Assembly (NCBI RefSeq): GCF_011761265.1
Contig: NZ_JAAOZB010000001.1
Span: forward strand, 620,001-684,000
Reading direction: 5' to 3'
Origin: Microbacterium halimionae
GTDB lineage: Bacteria > Actinomycetota > Actinomycetes > Actinomycetales > Microbacteriaceae
DNA length: 64,000 nt
The position numbers and the translations under genes are program-made. Of the stretch, positions 17,329-26,467 are shown piece by piece (within the stretch, counting starts at the first letter, position 1; each line of letters opens with the position of its first letter). Under the pieces are notes generated by a model. It was not told the origin of the DNA. It saw only the letters and a list, made by a program, of their open reading frames with translations, and ran no database searches.

Positions 17329-17365
17329 GCCCAAATTGGTCCCACCGCAGTGGCATGCTGGTGCG

Positions 17366-17761
17366 ATGAGAAGTCATCACGTGAGCAGAGTGATTTCGGC
17401 AACGCCCCAAGCGGTGTACGAGTTCGCTTCGGAGATCGACAATTTGCCGAAGTGGGCTGCTGGCCTCGCTCTCGCCGAAGTCGTTCGTGACGGCGACCTG
17501 CTGCTTGTTGACTCGCCGATGGGTCGAGTGAAGATTCGATTTGTCGAGTGGAACCGCTTCGGCGTCCTCGACCACGACGTCACACTGCCGTCCGGCACCG
17601 TTGTGACAAACCCAATGCGAGTGCTCGCGCACCCAGATGGCGCCGAAGTCGTCTTCACTGTTCGTCAGATCGAACTCACTGATGACGAATTCGCGCGCGA
17701 CGTCGACATGGTCGCAGCAGACATAGAACGGCTCGCGAGCCATTTCGGCTCGCAGAGCTAG
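17366..17761 (+). CDS. SRPBCC family protein
   Basis: A 131-residue protein with the START/Bet v1-like (SRPBCC) layout. It begins with VSRVISATPQAVYEFASEIDNLPKWA, continues through beta strands (LLLVDSPMGRVKIRFVEWN), and ends with a long C-terminal helix (DDEFARDVDMVAADIERLASHF). Such proteins bind hydrophobic ligands in a central cavity. The ATG at 17366 is chosen because the fold starts right after it; longer readings run back into the preceding gene. Ligand unknown. It converges with purB. Confidence 0.78.
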   Translation: MRSHHVSRVISATPQAVYEFASEIDNLPKWAAGLALAEVVRDGDLLLVDSPMGRVKIRFVEWNRFGVLDHDVTLPSGTVVTNPMRVLAHPDGAEVVFTVRQIELTDDEFARDVDMVAADIERLASHFGSQS

Positions 17762-17779
17762 AGCGACGCTTCTGATCCG

Positions 17780-19162
17780 CTACAGCAGTTCGTCGACGAC
17801 GTTTGCGGCAAGGCCCGTGTAGGTCGCTGGCGTGAGCGCGAGTAGCCGCTGACGCGCGTCATCCCCGATGTCGAGACCTCGCACGAACTCGGCAAGCTCC
17901 GGAGCACCCACTCGACGACCGCGAGTGAGGTCTTTGAGGAGTGCGTACGGGTCGGTGATCTTGGAGCGCCCGGCAGCGATTTCGGCGCGTACAACCGTCT
18001 GAATAGCTTCCGCGAGCACTTCCCAGTTCACGTCGAGGTCTGCAAGCAGCACATCGCGTGACAGCGAAATTTCGCCAAGGCCGCGACGCAGATTATCGAG
18101 CGCGAGCAGCGAGTGCCCGAAAGCGACCCCGATGTTTCGCTGAGTCGTCGAGTCGGTAAGGTCGCGCTGCATCCGTGATGTCACAAGAGTCTGCGACAGC
18201 GTCGCGAACAAGCCACTCGAGATCTCGAGGTTCGCCTCGGCGTTCTCGAACCGAATCGGGTTGATCTTGTGCGGCATCGTCGAAGAGCCTGTCGCGCCCG
18301 CAACCGGAATCTGCGCGAAGTACCCCATCGAGATGTAGGTCCAGATGTCGGTCGCGAGGTTGTGCAAGATTCCACCGACGTGACGCACGCGGTCGTAGAG
18401 CTCGACCTGCCAGTCGTGCGATTCGATCTGCGTCGTGAACGGGTTGAATCCGAGGCCCAGCTTCGTGATAAATCCGGCGGTGAGAGCGGGCCAATCCACG
18501 CTCGGGTCAGCAGCCACGTGCGCCGACCAGGTGCCGGTTGCTCCCGAGAACTTCGCGAGAAAGTCGGATGCCTCAACCTGGCCCGCAACGCGCTTCAAGC
18601 GCCACGCGAACACACCGATCTCTTTACCCATCGTGCTGGGAGTCGCGGGCTGACCATGAGTGCGCGACAGCATGGCCGCGTCTTTGTGCTCGTGCGCGAT
18701 CTGCTCGAGAGTCGAGATCACGCTCTGGAGCGCGGGCAGCCACACGTCGAGAGCCGCGCGCTTGACGGTGAGGGCATACGCCGCGGAGTTGATGTCTTCG
18801 CTGGTGCACGCGAAATGCACGAGCTCAGCGAGATGACCAAGGTCGAGGGTTTCGAGGCGGTCGCGCACGAGGTACTCGATCGCCTTCACGTCGTGACGGG
18901 TGACCGCTTCTTTCTCGGCAAGCCAGTCGATCTCTTCCTGACCGAAGTCGAGGTAGAGGGCACGTAGGCGCTCCTGGTCGAGGGCACTCAGCGGCTCAGA
19001 GCCAAAAAGCGATGCGTCGGTCAGAGTGATGAGCCACTCGACCTCGACCTCGACCCGGGCACGATTGAGGCCCGCCTCGGAGAGATACTCGGTAAGCCCA
19101 GCAACGGCGGTGCGGTAGCGACCGTCGAGCGGGCTGAGGGGCTGAGCGGGGAAAGACGACAT
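17780..19162 (-). CDS. purB: Adenylosuccinate lyase
   Basis: A 460-residue enzyme that removes fumarate from SAICAR and from adenylosuccinate in purine synthesis. It belongs to the fumarase/aspartase superfamily. The signature loop GSSTMPHKINP is at 292-302, with the catalytic serine among Ser293-294. The histidine-bearing SRTHGQP is at 166-172 and TSEDIN at 120-125. ALDLPLSPLDGRY-type N-terminal residues (here LSPLDGRY) are characteristic of PurB. The ATG at 19162 has GGGAG upstream. The low-molecular-weight phosphatase gene lies 41 bases upstream on the same strand, so they may be co-transcribed. Confidence 0.96.
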   Translation of the reverse strand: MSSFPAQPLSPLDGRYRTAVAGLTEYLSEAGLNRARVEVEVEWLITLTDASLFGSEPLSALDQERLRALYLDFGQEEIDWLAEKEAVTRHDVKAIEYLVRDRLETLDLGHLAELVHFACTSEDINSAAYALTVKRAALDVWLPALQSVISTLEQIAHEHKDAAMLSRTHGQPATPSTMGKEIGVFAWRLKRVAGQVEASDFLAKFSGATGTWSAHVAADPSVDWPALTAGFITKLGLGFNPFTTQIESHDWQVELYDRVRHVGGILHNLATDIWTYISMGYFAQIPVAGATGSSTMPHKINPIRFENAEANLEISSGLFATLSQTLVTSRMQRDLTDSTTQRNIGVAFGHSLLALDNLRRGLGEISLSRDVLLADLDVNWEVLAEAIQTVVRAEIAAGRSKITDPYALLKDLTRGRRVGAPELAEFVRGLDIGDDARQRLLALTPATYTGLAANVVDELL

Positions 19163-19203
19163 GGTGGCTCCCGTCGTGTCGTACGCTTGCGCCCGAGTGC
19201 GAG

Positions 19204-19731
19204 TCAGACGGCGCGGATGGCGGGGTGGAGTTGCCGGAAAAGTGCCCGGCACGCGTTCTCGATCATAGCGAGCACGTCGTCGAACATTTCTGGACCCGCG
19301 TAGTACGGGTCGGGAACATCGAGCTGGTCGCTCGTACCAAACGAGAGCAGCAGAGCAATCTTGTCGGCATCAGCCTCGCTCCGTGCCCATCCCCGCAGGA
19401 TGCGTTCGTGCGTGCGGTCGAGCGCGACCACAAGGTCGCTTTGATCAAAATCTGCCGGTGTGAACTGGCGGGCTCGATGAAGCGAGCCGTCGTACCCCTC
19501 CTGGGAAAGCGCATCTATGGCGCGGTGGTCGGCTTGCTCGCCAACGTGCCAGTCACCGGTGCCGGCGCTTGTCGATGTCGCGCGCCCCGCAAGTCCGGCG
19601 TCTGCGACGAGCCGACGAAAGACGACATCTGCCATCGGGGAGCGGCAGATGTTTCCGGTACAAACGAAAACAACTCGAAAGGGATCTGATCCGGCAGCAC
19701 TCACTTGTCCATTGTGATGGCCGTGATGCAT
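19204..19731 (-). CDS. Low-molecular-weight protein tyrosine phosphatase
   Basis: A 175-residue phosphatase of the LMW-PTP family. The P-loop FVCTGNICRSP contains the nucleophile Cys24 and Arg30 of the C-x5-R motif, and the general acid is in the DVPDPYYAG loop. The fold is otherwise standard length. The ATG at 19731 has GGGAAG eight bases upstream; a GTG at 19704, closer to the conserved core, is also possible. In other bacteria these enzymes act on tyrosine kinases of exopolysaccharide synthesis or on arginine phosphate; no partner is nearby. It is upstream of purB and divergent from the WXG-like gene. Confidence 0.9.
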   Translation of the reverse strand: MHHGHHNGQVSAAGSDPFRVVFVCTGNICRSPMADVVFRRLVADAGLAGRATSTSAGTGDWHVGEQADHRAIDALSQEGYDGSLHRARQFTPADFDQSDLVVALDRTHERILRGWARSEADADKIALLLSFGTSDQLDVPDPYYAGPEMFDDVLAMIENACRALFRQLHPAIRAV

Positions 19732-19818
19732 TCTGCACACTTCCCGCGACCGCGCGCTTTTCCACCGAGGCTCGCTTGTTTGGCTTCGCGGGTCTTCCCT
19801 TCGCTCGACACTTGCGTC

Positions 19819-20088
19819 ATGACCTATGGGTTTCTGCTCGACAATGACGCTGTTCTGTTCGCAGAACTCCAGGCGATTCATCAGTGCGCTGTCGCGCTCG
19901 AAGCTCCCGTCCGCGCGATTGCTGCGAGTGCCGCCGAACTCATCGAAGTGTCGGGCTGGCAATCGACAGCTATGGAGGAATACCGCAAGAGAGCGATCGC
20001 CTGGGATGCCGAAATCCACCTGCTTCGCGACGAAACGCTGCTGATCATCGACGAACTCGCAGCTGTACCTTGGCGTCTGATTGCGTGA
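19819..20088 (+). CDS. WXG100-like helical hairpin protein
   Basis: An 89-residue protein predicted to be two long helices (about 10-42 and 49-80) joined by a turn reading GWQS. The tryptophan sits where WXG100/ESAT-6-like proteins carry W-x-G, and a following AMEEYRKRAIAW helix fits that family, but the glycine is missing. I therefore call it WXG-like rather than a proven member. There is no ribosome site, and GACACT lies 6 bases upstream, so it may be leaderless. It precedes the hydrolase gene by 13 bases and is probably its partner. Confidence 0.6.
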   Translation: MTYGFLLDNDAVLFAELQAIHQCAVALEAPVRAIAASAAELIEVSGWQSTAMEEYRKRAIAWDAEIHLLRDETLLIIDELAAVPWRLIA

Positions 20089-20101
20089 TGGGGCTGACTA
20101 G

Positions 20102-21430
20102 GTGAGCGATGGCCTCGAGATCACAAGCGGCGCCGTCGTTGCGGTCGACACGGCGGCGCTTCGCGGTGCCGCCGATCGACTCGAGTCGTGTGCCGAAGCC
20201 CTCACGGCCGTTGAGGAGGAGTTTCGTGTCATCTACATGCGCCTCTTTGCCAGCCTGCGGGCAAACATCTGGGCCGAGCTCTCTCGAGTACAGGGAGCGC
20301 GCGAACGCGCCCACAACGCGGCAGCGAAAGCAATCGAGGTGGCAGCGGCGCTTCGCTCATCCGCCGCTGTCTACGAGATCGTCGAACTGCGCGCGCAACG
20401 CGAACTCGCAGCGGCCAGCGGACACACAAGCGAGGTTGGCCTCATTGATGATCAACTGCGCGCGATCGCGCGCGAGTGGCCGGAAGCCACGGCGACGGCA
20501 GACGACCTCGTGGCGGAGTGGGGGCGGGAACGTTCGAGCGAACTGACGAATCAAGCGCTCGGGATGGTGTTGCCGTGGACGCCGCTCTTGGGGCTCACTC
20601 CAGCACTTTTTGCCATCGTGCTGCCGTGGGGAATCTCGCAAACCGCGACAGGAAAAATTCCTTCTGGCACCCTCCTCAGCGGTGACGCGCAGCCCGTGAA
20701 GGTGACGCCGCTCACGACGACTACCGGTGTGGCACCGCGAAGCCTTGCTGATGCGGCGGCACGGATTCCGGGTGGCGAGAAGGCACGCGTGCGCGTCGAA
20801 AAATATGCCATGACCGATGGCACCAAGCGATTCGCGATCTACATCACGGGGACGCAATCGTGGTCGACAAAGGGGCAAGAACCCTGGAACCTGACGTCGA
20901 ATCTGGAACTCTACGACGGAGAACGTTCAGCATCTTACGGAGCAACACTTGCGGCGCTGCAAGCGGCTGGCGCAGAGCCCGGCGACACCATCTACGCGTT
21001 CGGGCATTCGCAGGGAGCGATGGTGGCAAGCCATGTTGCGCTCTCGGGCGAGTTCGACACCCGAGCGCTTTTTACCTTCGGCTCCCCGGTAGACGCTGCG
21101 GTTCCGGAGCAGACCCTGAGCGTGCAGGTGCGCCACGACGACGACATCGTTTCGGCACTCGCCGCCGGAGGGTACGCAGCTCCCGTGGGCACCGAGGGGA
21201 GCTTTGTCGCGCACCGCGTCGCTGATCCAAATGCGGGTTTTCATGACTTCACGCTCCCGGCACATCACATGAGTGTCTATGCCGACACGGCGGCGATGCT
21301 CGACGACTCGTCAGATCCCCGCATGAATCAGGTTCGCGAGGTCTTCAGTGAGCTCGGTGGTGCCGACTCAGTGCGGGTGACTGAGTATGGCGCTCTCGAT
21401 CTCAGTCCTGACGCTGGGGGCGAAGAATGA
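20102..21430 (+). CDS. Alpha/beta hydrolase with N-terminal helical-hairpin domain
   Basis: A 442-residue protein in three parts. Residues 1-150 are a long helical region rich in Ala, Glu and Arg, like the hairpin of WXG/LXG proteins. Residues 152-182 are hydrophobic (two short segments with LPW motifs). Residues 210-420 are an alpha/beta-hydrolase domain with the nucleophile elbow GHSQG (Ser303), an acidic HDDD cluster (346-348) and a late histidine pair in PAHHM (388-389), a lipase-like triad. No signal peptide is present. With the upstream WXG-like gene it looks like a type VII secretion-style pair, but no secretion ATPase is in the window. The GTG start is close behind the partner. Confidence 0.7.
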   Translation: MSDGLEITSGAVVAVDTAALRGAADRLESCAEALTAVEEEFRVIYMRLFASLRANIWAELSRVQGARERAHNAAAKAIEVAAALRSSAAVYEIVELRAQRELAAASGHTSEVGLIDDQLRAIAREWPEATATADDLVAEWGRERSSELTNQALGMVLPWTPLLGLTPALFAIVLPWGISQTATGKIPSGTLLSGDAQPVKVTPLTTTTGVAPRSLADAAARIPGGEKARVRVEKYAMTDGTKRFAIYITGTQSWSTKGQEPWNLTSNLELYDGERSASYGATLAALQAAGAEPGDTIYAFGHSQGAMVASHVALSGEFDTRALFTFGSPVDAAVPEQTLSVQVRHDDDIVSALAAGGYAAPVGTEGSFVAHRVADPNAGFHDFTLPAHHMSVYADTAAMLDDSSDPRMNQVREVFSELGGADSVRVTEYGALDLSPDAGGEE

Positions 21431-21794
21431 GTCCGAAAATCCAGTTGATAAGTGAGATGACCACCCCTGCGACGACGCCCCACCAGAAGTCCTCGACGCG
21501 AAGACCCCACGACCAGAAGCCCGTGAACCAGGCCGTCAGCCACAGCAAGAAGCCGTTGATAACGAGTGAGATGAGCCCGAGGGTGAGGATGTAGAGCGGA
21601 AACGCCAGCACTTTCACGACGGTGCCGATGATCGTGTTGACGAGCGCGAAGATCGCGGCGACGAGAAGCAACGTGAGAACGAGTTGCAGCGTCTCGCCCG
21701 GCGAGAAGGCAATGATGCTCACCTGCAGAGCAGGAATGAGCGTGACGACCCAGATTGCAAACGCATTGATGACGACACGAATGAGGAAGCCCAT
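21402..21794 (-). CDS. Phage holin family / 4TMS membrane protein (DUF360-like)
   Basis: A 130-residue protein with four membrane helices. The patterns VINAFAIWVVTLIP, FALVNTIIGTVVKVLAFPLYILTLGL and LVINGFLLWLTAW are those of the widespread family of small four-helix proteins (YvlD-like) often annotated as phage holin family. No phage genes are near, so lysis is not implied. Its 3' end overlaps the hydrolase gene on the other strand by 29 bases, tail to tail. Confidence 0.85.
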   Translation of the reverse strand: MGFLIRVVINAFAIWVVTLIPALQVSIIAFSPGETLQLVLTLLLVAAIFALVNTIIGTVVKVLAFPLYILTLGLISLVINGFLLWLTAWFTGFWSWGLRVEDFWWGVVAGVVISLINWIFGLILRPQRQD

Positions 21795-21825
21795 GACATC
21801 GAGTGTGCCACGAGCACACGCTCTC

Positions 21826-21831
21826 TAGACT
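21826..21831 (+). promoter_or_regulatory. -10 hexamer of hisC (leaderless)
   Basis: TAGACT lies 7 bases before the GTG of hisC, so the transcript would begin at the start codon. It probably drives the whole hisC-dehydrogenase unit. Confidence 0.5.
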
Positions 21832-21838
21832 CGATCCC

Positions 21839-22942
21839 GTGACCGAGCCGATTCCCGTGCGTATTCGCCCAGAGATTGCCGCCCTACCCGCCTACCGCCA
21901 GGGACGCCAGGCGGGAGCTGACTCTTACAAGCTCTCGAGCAATGAGAACCCGTTCGACCCGCTTCCGACGGTCGTTTCGGCGCTCCACGCGGCGACGGGC
22001 GTCAACAGATACCCGGATGCCGCAGCCACGCGCCTGCGGGAACGCCTTGCGGAGCGCTACGGAGTGTCAGTCGACGAGGTGCACGTCGCCGCCGGCAGCG
22101 TCTCGATTCTCTACCAGCTCGCCCTCGCGGCCTGCGGCCCGCGGGACGAACTCATGTTCGCGTGGCGCTCGTTCGAGGCGTACCCGAGCCTTGGAGCCGT
22201 CGCCGGTGCGATTACTGTGCAGGTGCCGCTCGCTGAGGGTGCCCGACACGATCTCGACGCAATGGCCGCCGCGGTCACTGATCGCACTCGCATGATCATC
22301 GTCTGCAGCCCGAACAACCCCACGGGCCCCGTCGTGCGCCAAGACGAATTCGACAGTTTCGTCGCAGCCGTGCCGCACGACGTGCTTATCGTGCTCGACG
22401 AGGCGTACGCCGAGTTCGTGACTGACCCCGATGCTGTCAGCGGCCCTCGTGTGCTCTCAAACGGCCACCCCAACGTCGTGATGCTGCGCACCTTCTCGAA
22501 GGCGTACGGACTTGCGGGCCTTCGCGTCGGGTATGCGATCGGTAATTCGCGCATTCTGGATGCGGCCCGAAGCACAGCCATCCCGCTGTCGGTCACGGGC
22601 CAAGCGGAAGCTGCGGCCCTTGCGAGCCTCGACGCCGAACCTGAACTTCTTGAGCGCGTAAGTGTCATCGCGGAACGTCGCGACCGTCTTGTTGACGGCC
22701 TCCGTGCCCAAGGCTGGAACGTCCCGAATGCGCAGGGCAACTTCGTGTGGCTCGCCACGGGCGAACACACAGCTGACTTCGCGCCGGCGTTTGAGGCAGG
22801 CGGCATCGTGGTGCGCGCATTTGCCGGCGACGGCATCCGAATTTCGGTGGGCGAGCACGAATCTGTAGAGAAAGTCCTACAGATCACTAATTCCGTTGTG
22901 AAGAACCTCCCAGAAAGCCATCCGGCACGAGGGTTAGCGTAG
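21839..22942 (+). CDS. hisC: Histidinol-phosphate / aromatic aminotransferase
   Basis: A 367-residue PLP-dependent class I/II aminotransferase of the HisC group. Motifs in order are SSNENPF (33-39), CSPNNPTG (156-163), VLDEAYAEF, and [15 protein letters not shown] with the PLP lysine Lys221. It could be the histidine-pathway enzyme, but no other his gene is adjacent. It heads an operon with a 2-oxo-acid dehydrogenase, an arrangement seen in actinobacteria where the enzyme may instead be an aromatic aminotransferase. The GTG at 21839 is supported by a -10 element 7 bases upstream and by the homology start. Confidence 0.88.
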   Translation: MTEPIPVRIRPEIAALPAYRQGRQAGADSYKLSSNENPFDPLPTVVSALHAATGVNRYPDAAATRLRERLAERYGVSVDEVHVAAGSVSILYQLALAACGPRDELMFAWRSFEAYPSLGAVAGAITVQVPLAEGARHDLDAMAAAVTDRTRMIIVCSPNNPTGPVVRQDEFDSFVAAVPHDVLIVLDEAYAEFVTDPDAVSGPRVLSNGHPNVVMLRTFSKAYGLAGLRVGYAIGNSRILDAARSTAIPLSVTGQAEAAALASLDAEPELLERVSVIAERRDRLVDGLRAQGWNVPNAQGNFVWLATGEHTADFAPAFEAGGIVVRAFAGDGIRISVGEHESVEKVLQITNSVVKNLPESHPARGLA

Positions 22943-22946
22943 AACG

Positions 22947-24077
22947 GTGATCCCGCTAGATGACCCCGCGGTCGTGCGCATCCTCAACCCGAATGGGACG
23001 ATGAGCCCGACGGCCGCCGCTGAGCCCTATCTCGACGCGGTTGCCGCCCTGACCGACGCCGAGCTCGAGTCCTTTTATCGCGATATGGCGCTGGCCCGCG
23101 CGTTTGATCGCCAAGCCACGAACCTGCAGCGTCAGGGCCAGCTTGCGCTGTGGCCGCCCTCGTTCGGCCAGGAGGCAGCCCAAGTGGGCTCTGCCCGCGC
23201 CGCCCGCTCACAGGACCACATCTTTCCGTCGTACCGTGAGCACGCCGTATGCATGATTCGTGGCGTTGACCCGCTCGACATCATTCGATTGATGCGCGGC
23301 GTGACCCACGGCGGGTGGGATCCGTTCGATCCCAAGAACGGCAACACCCACATCTACACTCTGGTTTTGGCGTCGCAGACCCTCCATGCCACCGGCTTTG
23401 CCACCGGACTTGTCTACGACAAGAAACAGGGCACCGGAAACCTCGACACCGACGAAGCCGTCATCGTCTACTACGGCGACGGCGCCTCGAGCCAGGGCGA
23501 CGTACACGAAGCGATGGTGTTCGCCGCGAGCACCCAAACGCCGCAGGTGTTTTTCTTGCAGAACAACCAGTGGGCAATCTCGGTGCCGGTGGCAACACAG
23601 TCGCGTGCTCCGCTCTACCGCCGCGGCGAGGGGTACGGCATGCCGTCGATCCAGGTCGACGGCAACGATGTGCTTGCAAACTATGCGGTGACCCGTGACG
23701 CGCTTGATGGTGCGCGCTCAGGCGGGGGTCCGCGCGCTATCGAAGCCGTCACCTATCGCCGTGGCGCTCACACGACGAGCGATGACCCCACCAAATACCG
23801 CACGAGCGAAGAAGAAGAAGCGTGGGCACTTCGCGACCCGATCCTCCGCATGCGCGCATTCCTTGAGAACCGCGGCGCTTCGGAGAGCTTCTTCACTGAC
23901 ATCGATGCCGAAGGCGACGACCTCGCAGAAGACGCGCGTGCACGCACGGTCGCCCTTGGTGGCATCCCGGCTGACTCGATGTTTGAAAACGTGTATTCGG
24001 AACCACATCCCGTGATCGAAGAGCAGCGGGCATGGCTTGCCCGCTACGAGGCATCGATGGGGGAGGACGCATCATGA
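22947..24077 (+). CDS. pdhA: 2-oxo-acid dehydrogenase E1 component, alpha subunit
   Basis: A 376-residue thiamine-diphosphate enzyme subunit that, with the beta subunit, decarboxylates a 2-oxo acid and reductively acylates the lipoyl group of E2. The TPP-binding motif GDGASSQGDVHEA starts at residue 177 and ends with FLQNNQWAIS, and the FPSYREHA stretch is typical of E1-alpha. Heterodimeric E1 of this kind serves pyruvate or branched-chain oxo acids. Actinobacteria normally have the homodimeric AceE for pyruvate, so a branched-chain role is plausible. The GTG start is 4 bases after the hisC stop, and the 3' end overlaps the beta gene. Confidence 0.9.
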   Translation: MIPLDDPAVVRILNPNGTMSPTAAAEPYLDAVAALTDAELESFYRDMALARAFDRQATNLQRQGQLALWPPSFGQEAAQVGSARAARSQDHIFPSYREHAVCMIRGVDPLDIIRLMRGVTHGGWDPFDPKNGNTHIYTLVLASQTLHATGFATGLVYDKKQGTGNLDTDEAVIVYYGDGASSQGDVHEAMVFAASTQTPQVFFLQNNQWAISVPVATQSRAPLYRRGEGYGMPSIQVDGNDVLANYAVTRDALDGARSGGGPRAIEAVTYRRGAHTTSDDPTKYRTSEEEEAWALRDPILRMRAFLENRGASESFFTDIDAEGDDLAEDARARTVALGGIPADSMFENVYSEPHPVIEEQRAWLARYEASMGEDAS

Positions 24078-25057
24078 GCGAAACCACGACGATGCCCCTC
24101 GGCAAGGCCCTCAATGCGGGACTTCGCCGCGCGCTGAGCGAAAACGATCGAGTGCTGTTGACTGGTGAAGACATCGGCCCACTCGGTGGTGTCTTCCGCG
24201 TGACAGAGGGCCTGCAGGCTGAATTCGGTCCACAGCGAGTCGTTGACACACCTCTTGCCGAGTCGGGAATCATCGGCACCGCGATCGGCCTTGCCATGGC
24301 AGGCTTTCGCCCCGTGTGCGAAATCCAGTTCGATGGTTTCGTCTTTCCTGGCTTCGACCAGATCACGACGCAGCTTGCGAAGTTTACGAACCGCCACGAG
24401 GGCGCCGTCAGCATGCCTGTTGTCATCCGCATTCCCTACGGCGGGCACATCGGCGCAATTGAGCACCACCAGGAAAGCCCCGAAGCGTACTTCACTCACA
24501 CGGCGGGTCTTCGTGTCGTGAGCCCCTCAACGGCAAACGACGCCTACTGGATGATTCAGGATGCCATTGCGTCCAATGACCCTGTGATCTTCCTCGAACC
24601 GAAGGCCAAGTACTGGCAAAAGGGCGAAGTTGATACTTCTGAGCGCGCGATCGACCTCCACGCGAGTCGCGTTGTGCGCCGCGGAACCGATGTCACTCTC
24701 GTCGGCCACGGTGCGATGGTCACAACTCTCCTGCAGGCGGCGGCGCTCGCCGAGGCCGAGGGTACAAGTTGCGAGGTCATCGACGTCCGCTCTCTGTCGC
24801 CCATCGACTACGCGCCGATTCTCGATTCGGTGCGTCGCACGGGTCGCATGGTCTACGCGCAAGAAGCGCCCGGCTTCACGAGTGTTGGCAGCGAAGTGGC
24901 GGCGACCGTCACCGAGCGTGCGTTTTACTCTCTCGAAGCTCCGGTTCTCCGAGTCTCGGGATTCGATGTTCCCTTCCCGCCCGCGAAGCTTGAGGGCGTT
25001 TACCTGCCCGACCCCGATCGCATCCTCGAAGCCGTCGACCGCGCGCTCGCATACTGA
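24074..25057 (+). CDS. 2-oxo-acid dehydrogenase E1 component, beta subunit
   Basis: A 327-residue transketolase-like subunit that pairs with the alpha subunit to form the TPP site. It shows LTGEDIGPLGGVFRVTEGL, DTPLAESGIIGTAIGLAMAG and MPVVIRIPYGG with HHQESPEAYF, all conserved in E1-beta. The C-terminal transketolase domain has GHGAMV, VIDVRSLSPID and AQEAPGFTSVGSE. The ATG overlaps the stop of the alpha gene by 4 bases (ATGA), as expected for a strict stoichiometric partner. Confidence 0.93.
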   Translation: MSETTTMPLGKALNAGLRRALSENDRVLLTGEDIGPLGGVFRVTEGLQAEFGPQRVVDTPLAESGIIGTAIGLAMAGFRPVCEIQFDGFVFPGFDQITTQLAKFTNRHEGAVSMPVVIRIPYGGHIGAIEHHQESPEAYFTHTAGLRVVSPSTANDAYWMIQDAIASNDPVIFLEPKAKYWQKGEVDTSERAIDLHASRVVRRGTDVTLVGHGAMVTTLLQAAALAEAEGTSCEVIDVRSLSPIDYAPILDSVRRTGRMVYAQEAPGFTSVGSEVAATVTERAFYSLEAPVLRVSGFDVPFPPAKLEGVYLPDPDRILEAVDRALAY

Positions 25058-25081
25058 GCTCGCACCCAGTTAGGAATCCGG

Positions 25082-26392
25082 ATGAGCACCCAAACCTTTC
25101 TTCTCCCCGATGTCGGTGAGGGATTGACTGAAGCCGAAATCGTCTCATGGCGAGTTGCCCCCGGCGACACTGTCGCGGTCAACGACGTGCTTGTCGAGAT
25201 TGAAACGGCTAAGTCGCTCGTCGAGCTGCCCTCGCCGTTTGAGGGCACAGTCGGTGACCTTCTCGCGGCAGAGGGCGACACGATTGAGGTCGGCGCGCCG
25301 ATCATCACGATCGGCAGCGGTGCTGCCGCACCTCGCGAGCAGCCTGCAGCACCCGCCGAAGAAGCTGATGCCGGCGGCTCGGTGCTCGTTGGATACGGCA
25401 CGGGTGGTCAGGTGGCATCGCGTCGCCGTAAACCTGCCGAGAAGCCCGTGACTTCCGCCGTCGGCGTGGTGGCAAAGCCTCCGATTCGCAAACTTGCTCG
25501 CGACCTCGGCGTAGACCTCGCCGAAGTCAGCCCAAGCGGGGCATCCGGCGAGGTGCTGCGCGAAGATGTCGTTCGTCATGCGTCCCAGGCGAGCGTCTTC
25601 CGCAACATCGAGACGCCCGAGTGGCCCGAGGTGCGCGAAGAAACGATCTCTGTCGCCGAGTCTGTTCCTGCGGCGACGACCGATGCGCGTGAGGAATCAA
25701 TTCCCGTACGGGGCGTGCGCAAGGCAACGGCCAGCGCGATGACGAGCAGTGCCTACACAGCCCCGCACGTGTCGGTGTGGACCGACGTCGACGCAACCCG
25801 CACGATGGAACTCGTCAAGCGACTCAAAGCGTCGCCTGATTTCGCTGACACCAAGGTGTCGCCGCTGCTGATCATGGCCCGCGCCGTGATCTGGGCCGTG
25901 CGACGCACGCCGATGGTCAACGCCGCATGGATTGATGACGACGAGGGGGGCGGCGCACAGATTCGCGTGCGCCACTATGTCAACCTCGGCATTGCCGCGG
26001 CGACGCCGCGAGGCCTCCTCGTGCCGAACATCAAAGACGCGCAGGATCTCAACATGCGTGGGCTGGCGCAGTCGCTTGAGAAGCTCACTCTCACCGCGCG
26101 TGAGGGCAAAACGACGCCCGCCGACCAGCAGAACGGCACGATCACAATCACGAACATCGGCGTCTTCGGCATGGATGCCGGTACCCCGATCATCAACCCC
26201 GGCGAAGTCGGGATCGTCGCACTGGGAACGATCCGCCAGAAGCCGTGGGTCGTCGACGGGGAAGTACGGCCTCGCTGGGTGACGACGGTGTCGGGGTCGT
26301 TCGATCACCGGGTTGTCGACGGCGACGGCGTCTCACGCTTCATCGCCGACATCGCGTCGATTCTTGAGGAGCCTGCACTGCTGCTCGACTGA
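25082..26392 (+). CDS. Dihydrolipoamide acyltransferase (E2) of the 2-oxo-acid dehydrogenase complex
   Basis: A 436-residue E2 core protein. One lipoyl domain (1-80) carries the lipoylated Lys44 in EIETAKS. An Ala/Pro/Glu linker leads to the peripheral subunit-binding domain (about 140-175, [18 protein letters not shown]). The catalytic domain (205-436) ends with DHRVVDGDG, containing His409 and Asp413. One lipoyl domain is typical of branched-chain E2. No E3 gene follows, so a shared dihydrolipoamide dehydrogenase must be elsewhere. It is the last gene of the hisC operon. Confidence 0.93.
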   Translation: MSTQTFLLPDVGEGLTEAEIVSWRVAPGDTVAVNDVLVEIETAKSLVELPSPFEGTVGDLLAAEGDTIEVGAPIITIGSGAAAPREQPAAPAEEADAGGSVLVGYGTGGQVASRRRKPAEKPVTSAVGVVAKPPIRKLARDLGVDLAEVSPSGASGEVLREDVVRHASQASVFRNIETPEWPEVREETISVAESVPAATTDAREESIPVRGVRKATASAMTSSAYTAPHVSVWTDVDATRTMELVKRLKASPDFADTKVSPLLIMARAVIWAVRRTPMVNAAWIDDDEGGGAQIRVRHYVNLGIAAATPRGLLVPNIKDAQDLNMRGLAQSLEKLTLTAREGKTTPADQQNGTITITNIGVFGMDAGTPIINPGEVGIVALGTIRQKPWVVDGEVRPRWVTTVSGSFDHRVVDGDGVSRFIADIASILEEPALLLD

Positions 26393-26432
26393 GGGCTCAG
26401 GTCCGTTAGCGATTTCGTGTCCGTTACTGGTT

Positions 26433-26460
26433 TTGATAACGATTATCAGTAACGTATAGT
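26433..26460 (+). promoter_or_regulatory. Promoter of the zinc importer overlapped by a Zur-like palindrome
   Basis: A -35 TTGATA (26433-26438) and a -10 TATAGT (26455-26460) stand 16 bases apart. The palindrome TGATAA-CGA-TTATCA (26434-26448) covers the -35 and spacer, and a wider inverted repeat (CGTTACTG at 26422-26429 and CAGTAACG at 26447-26454) flanks it. The ATG lies 7 bases after the -10, so the message is leaderless. The layout fits repression by the zur product. Confidence 0.75.
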
Positions 26461-26467
26461 GATTGTC

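Noticed and set aside
21402..21794. Phage remnant suggested by the holin-like label
   Set aside because: The family is a widespread chromosomal four-helix protein, and there are no other phage genes nearby.
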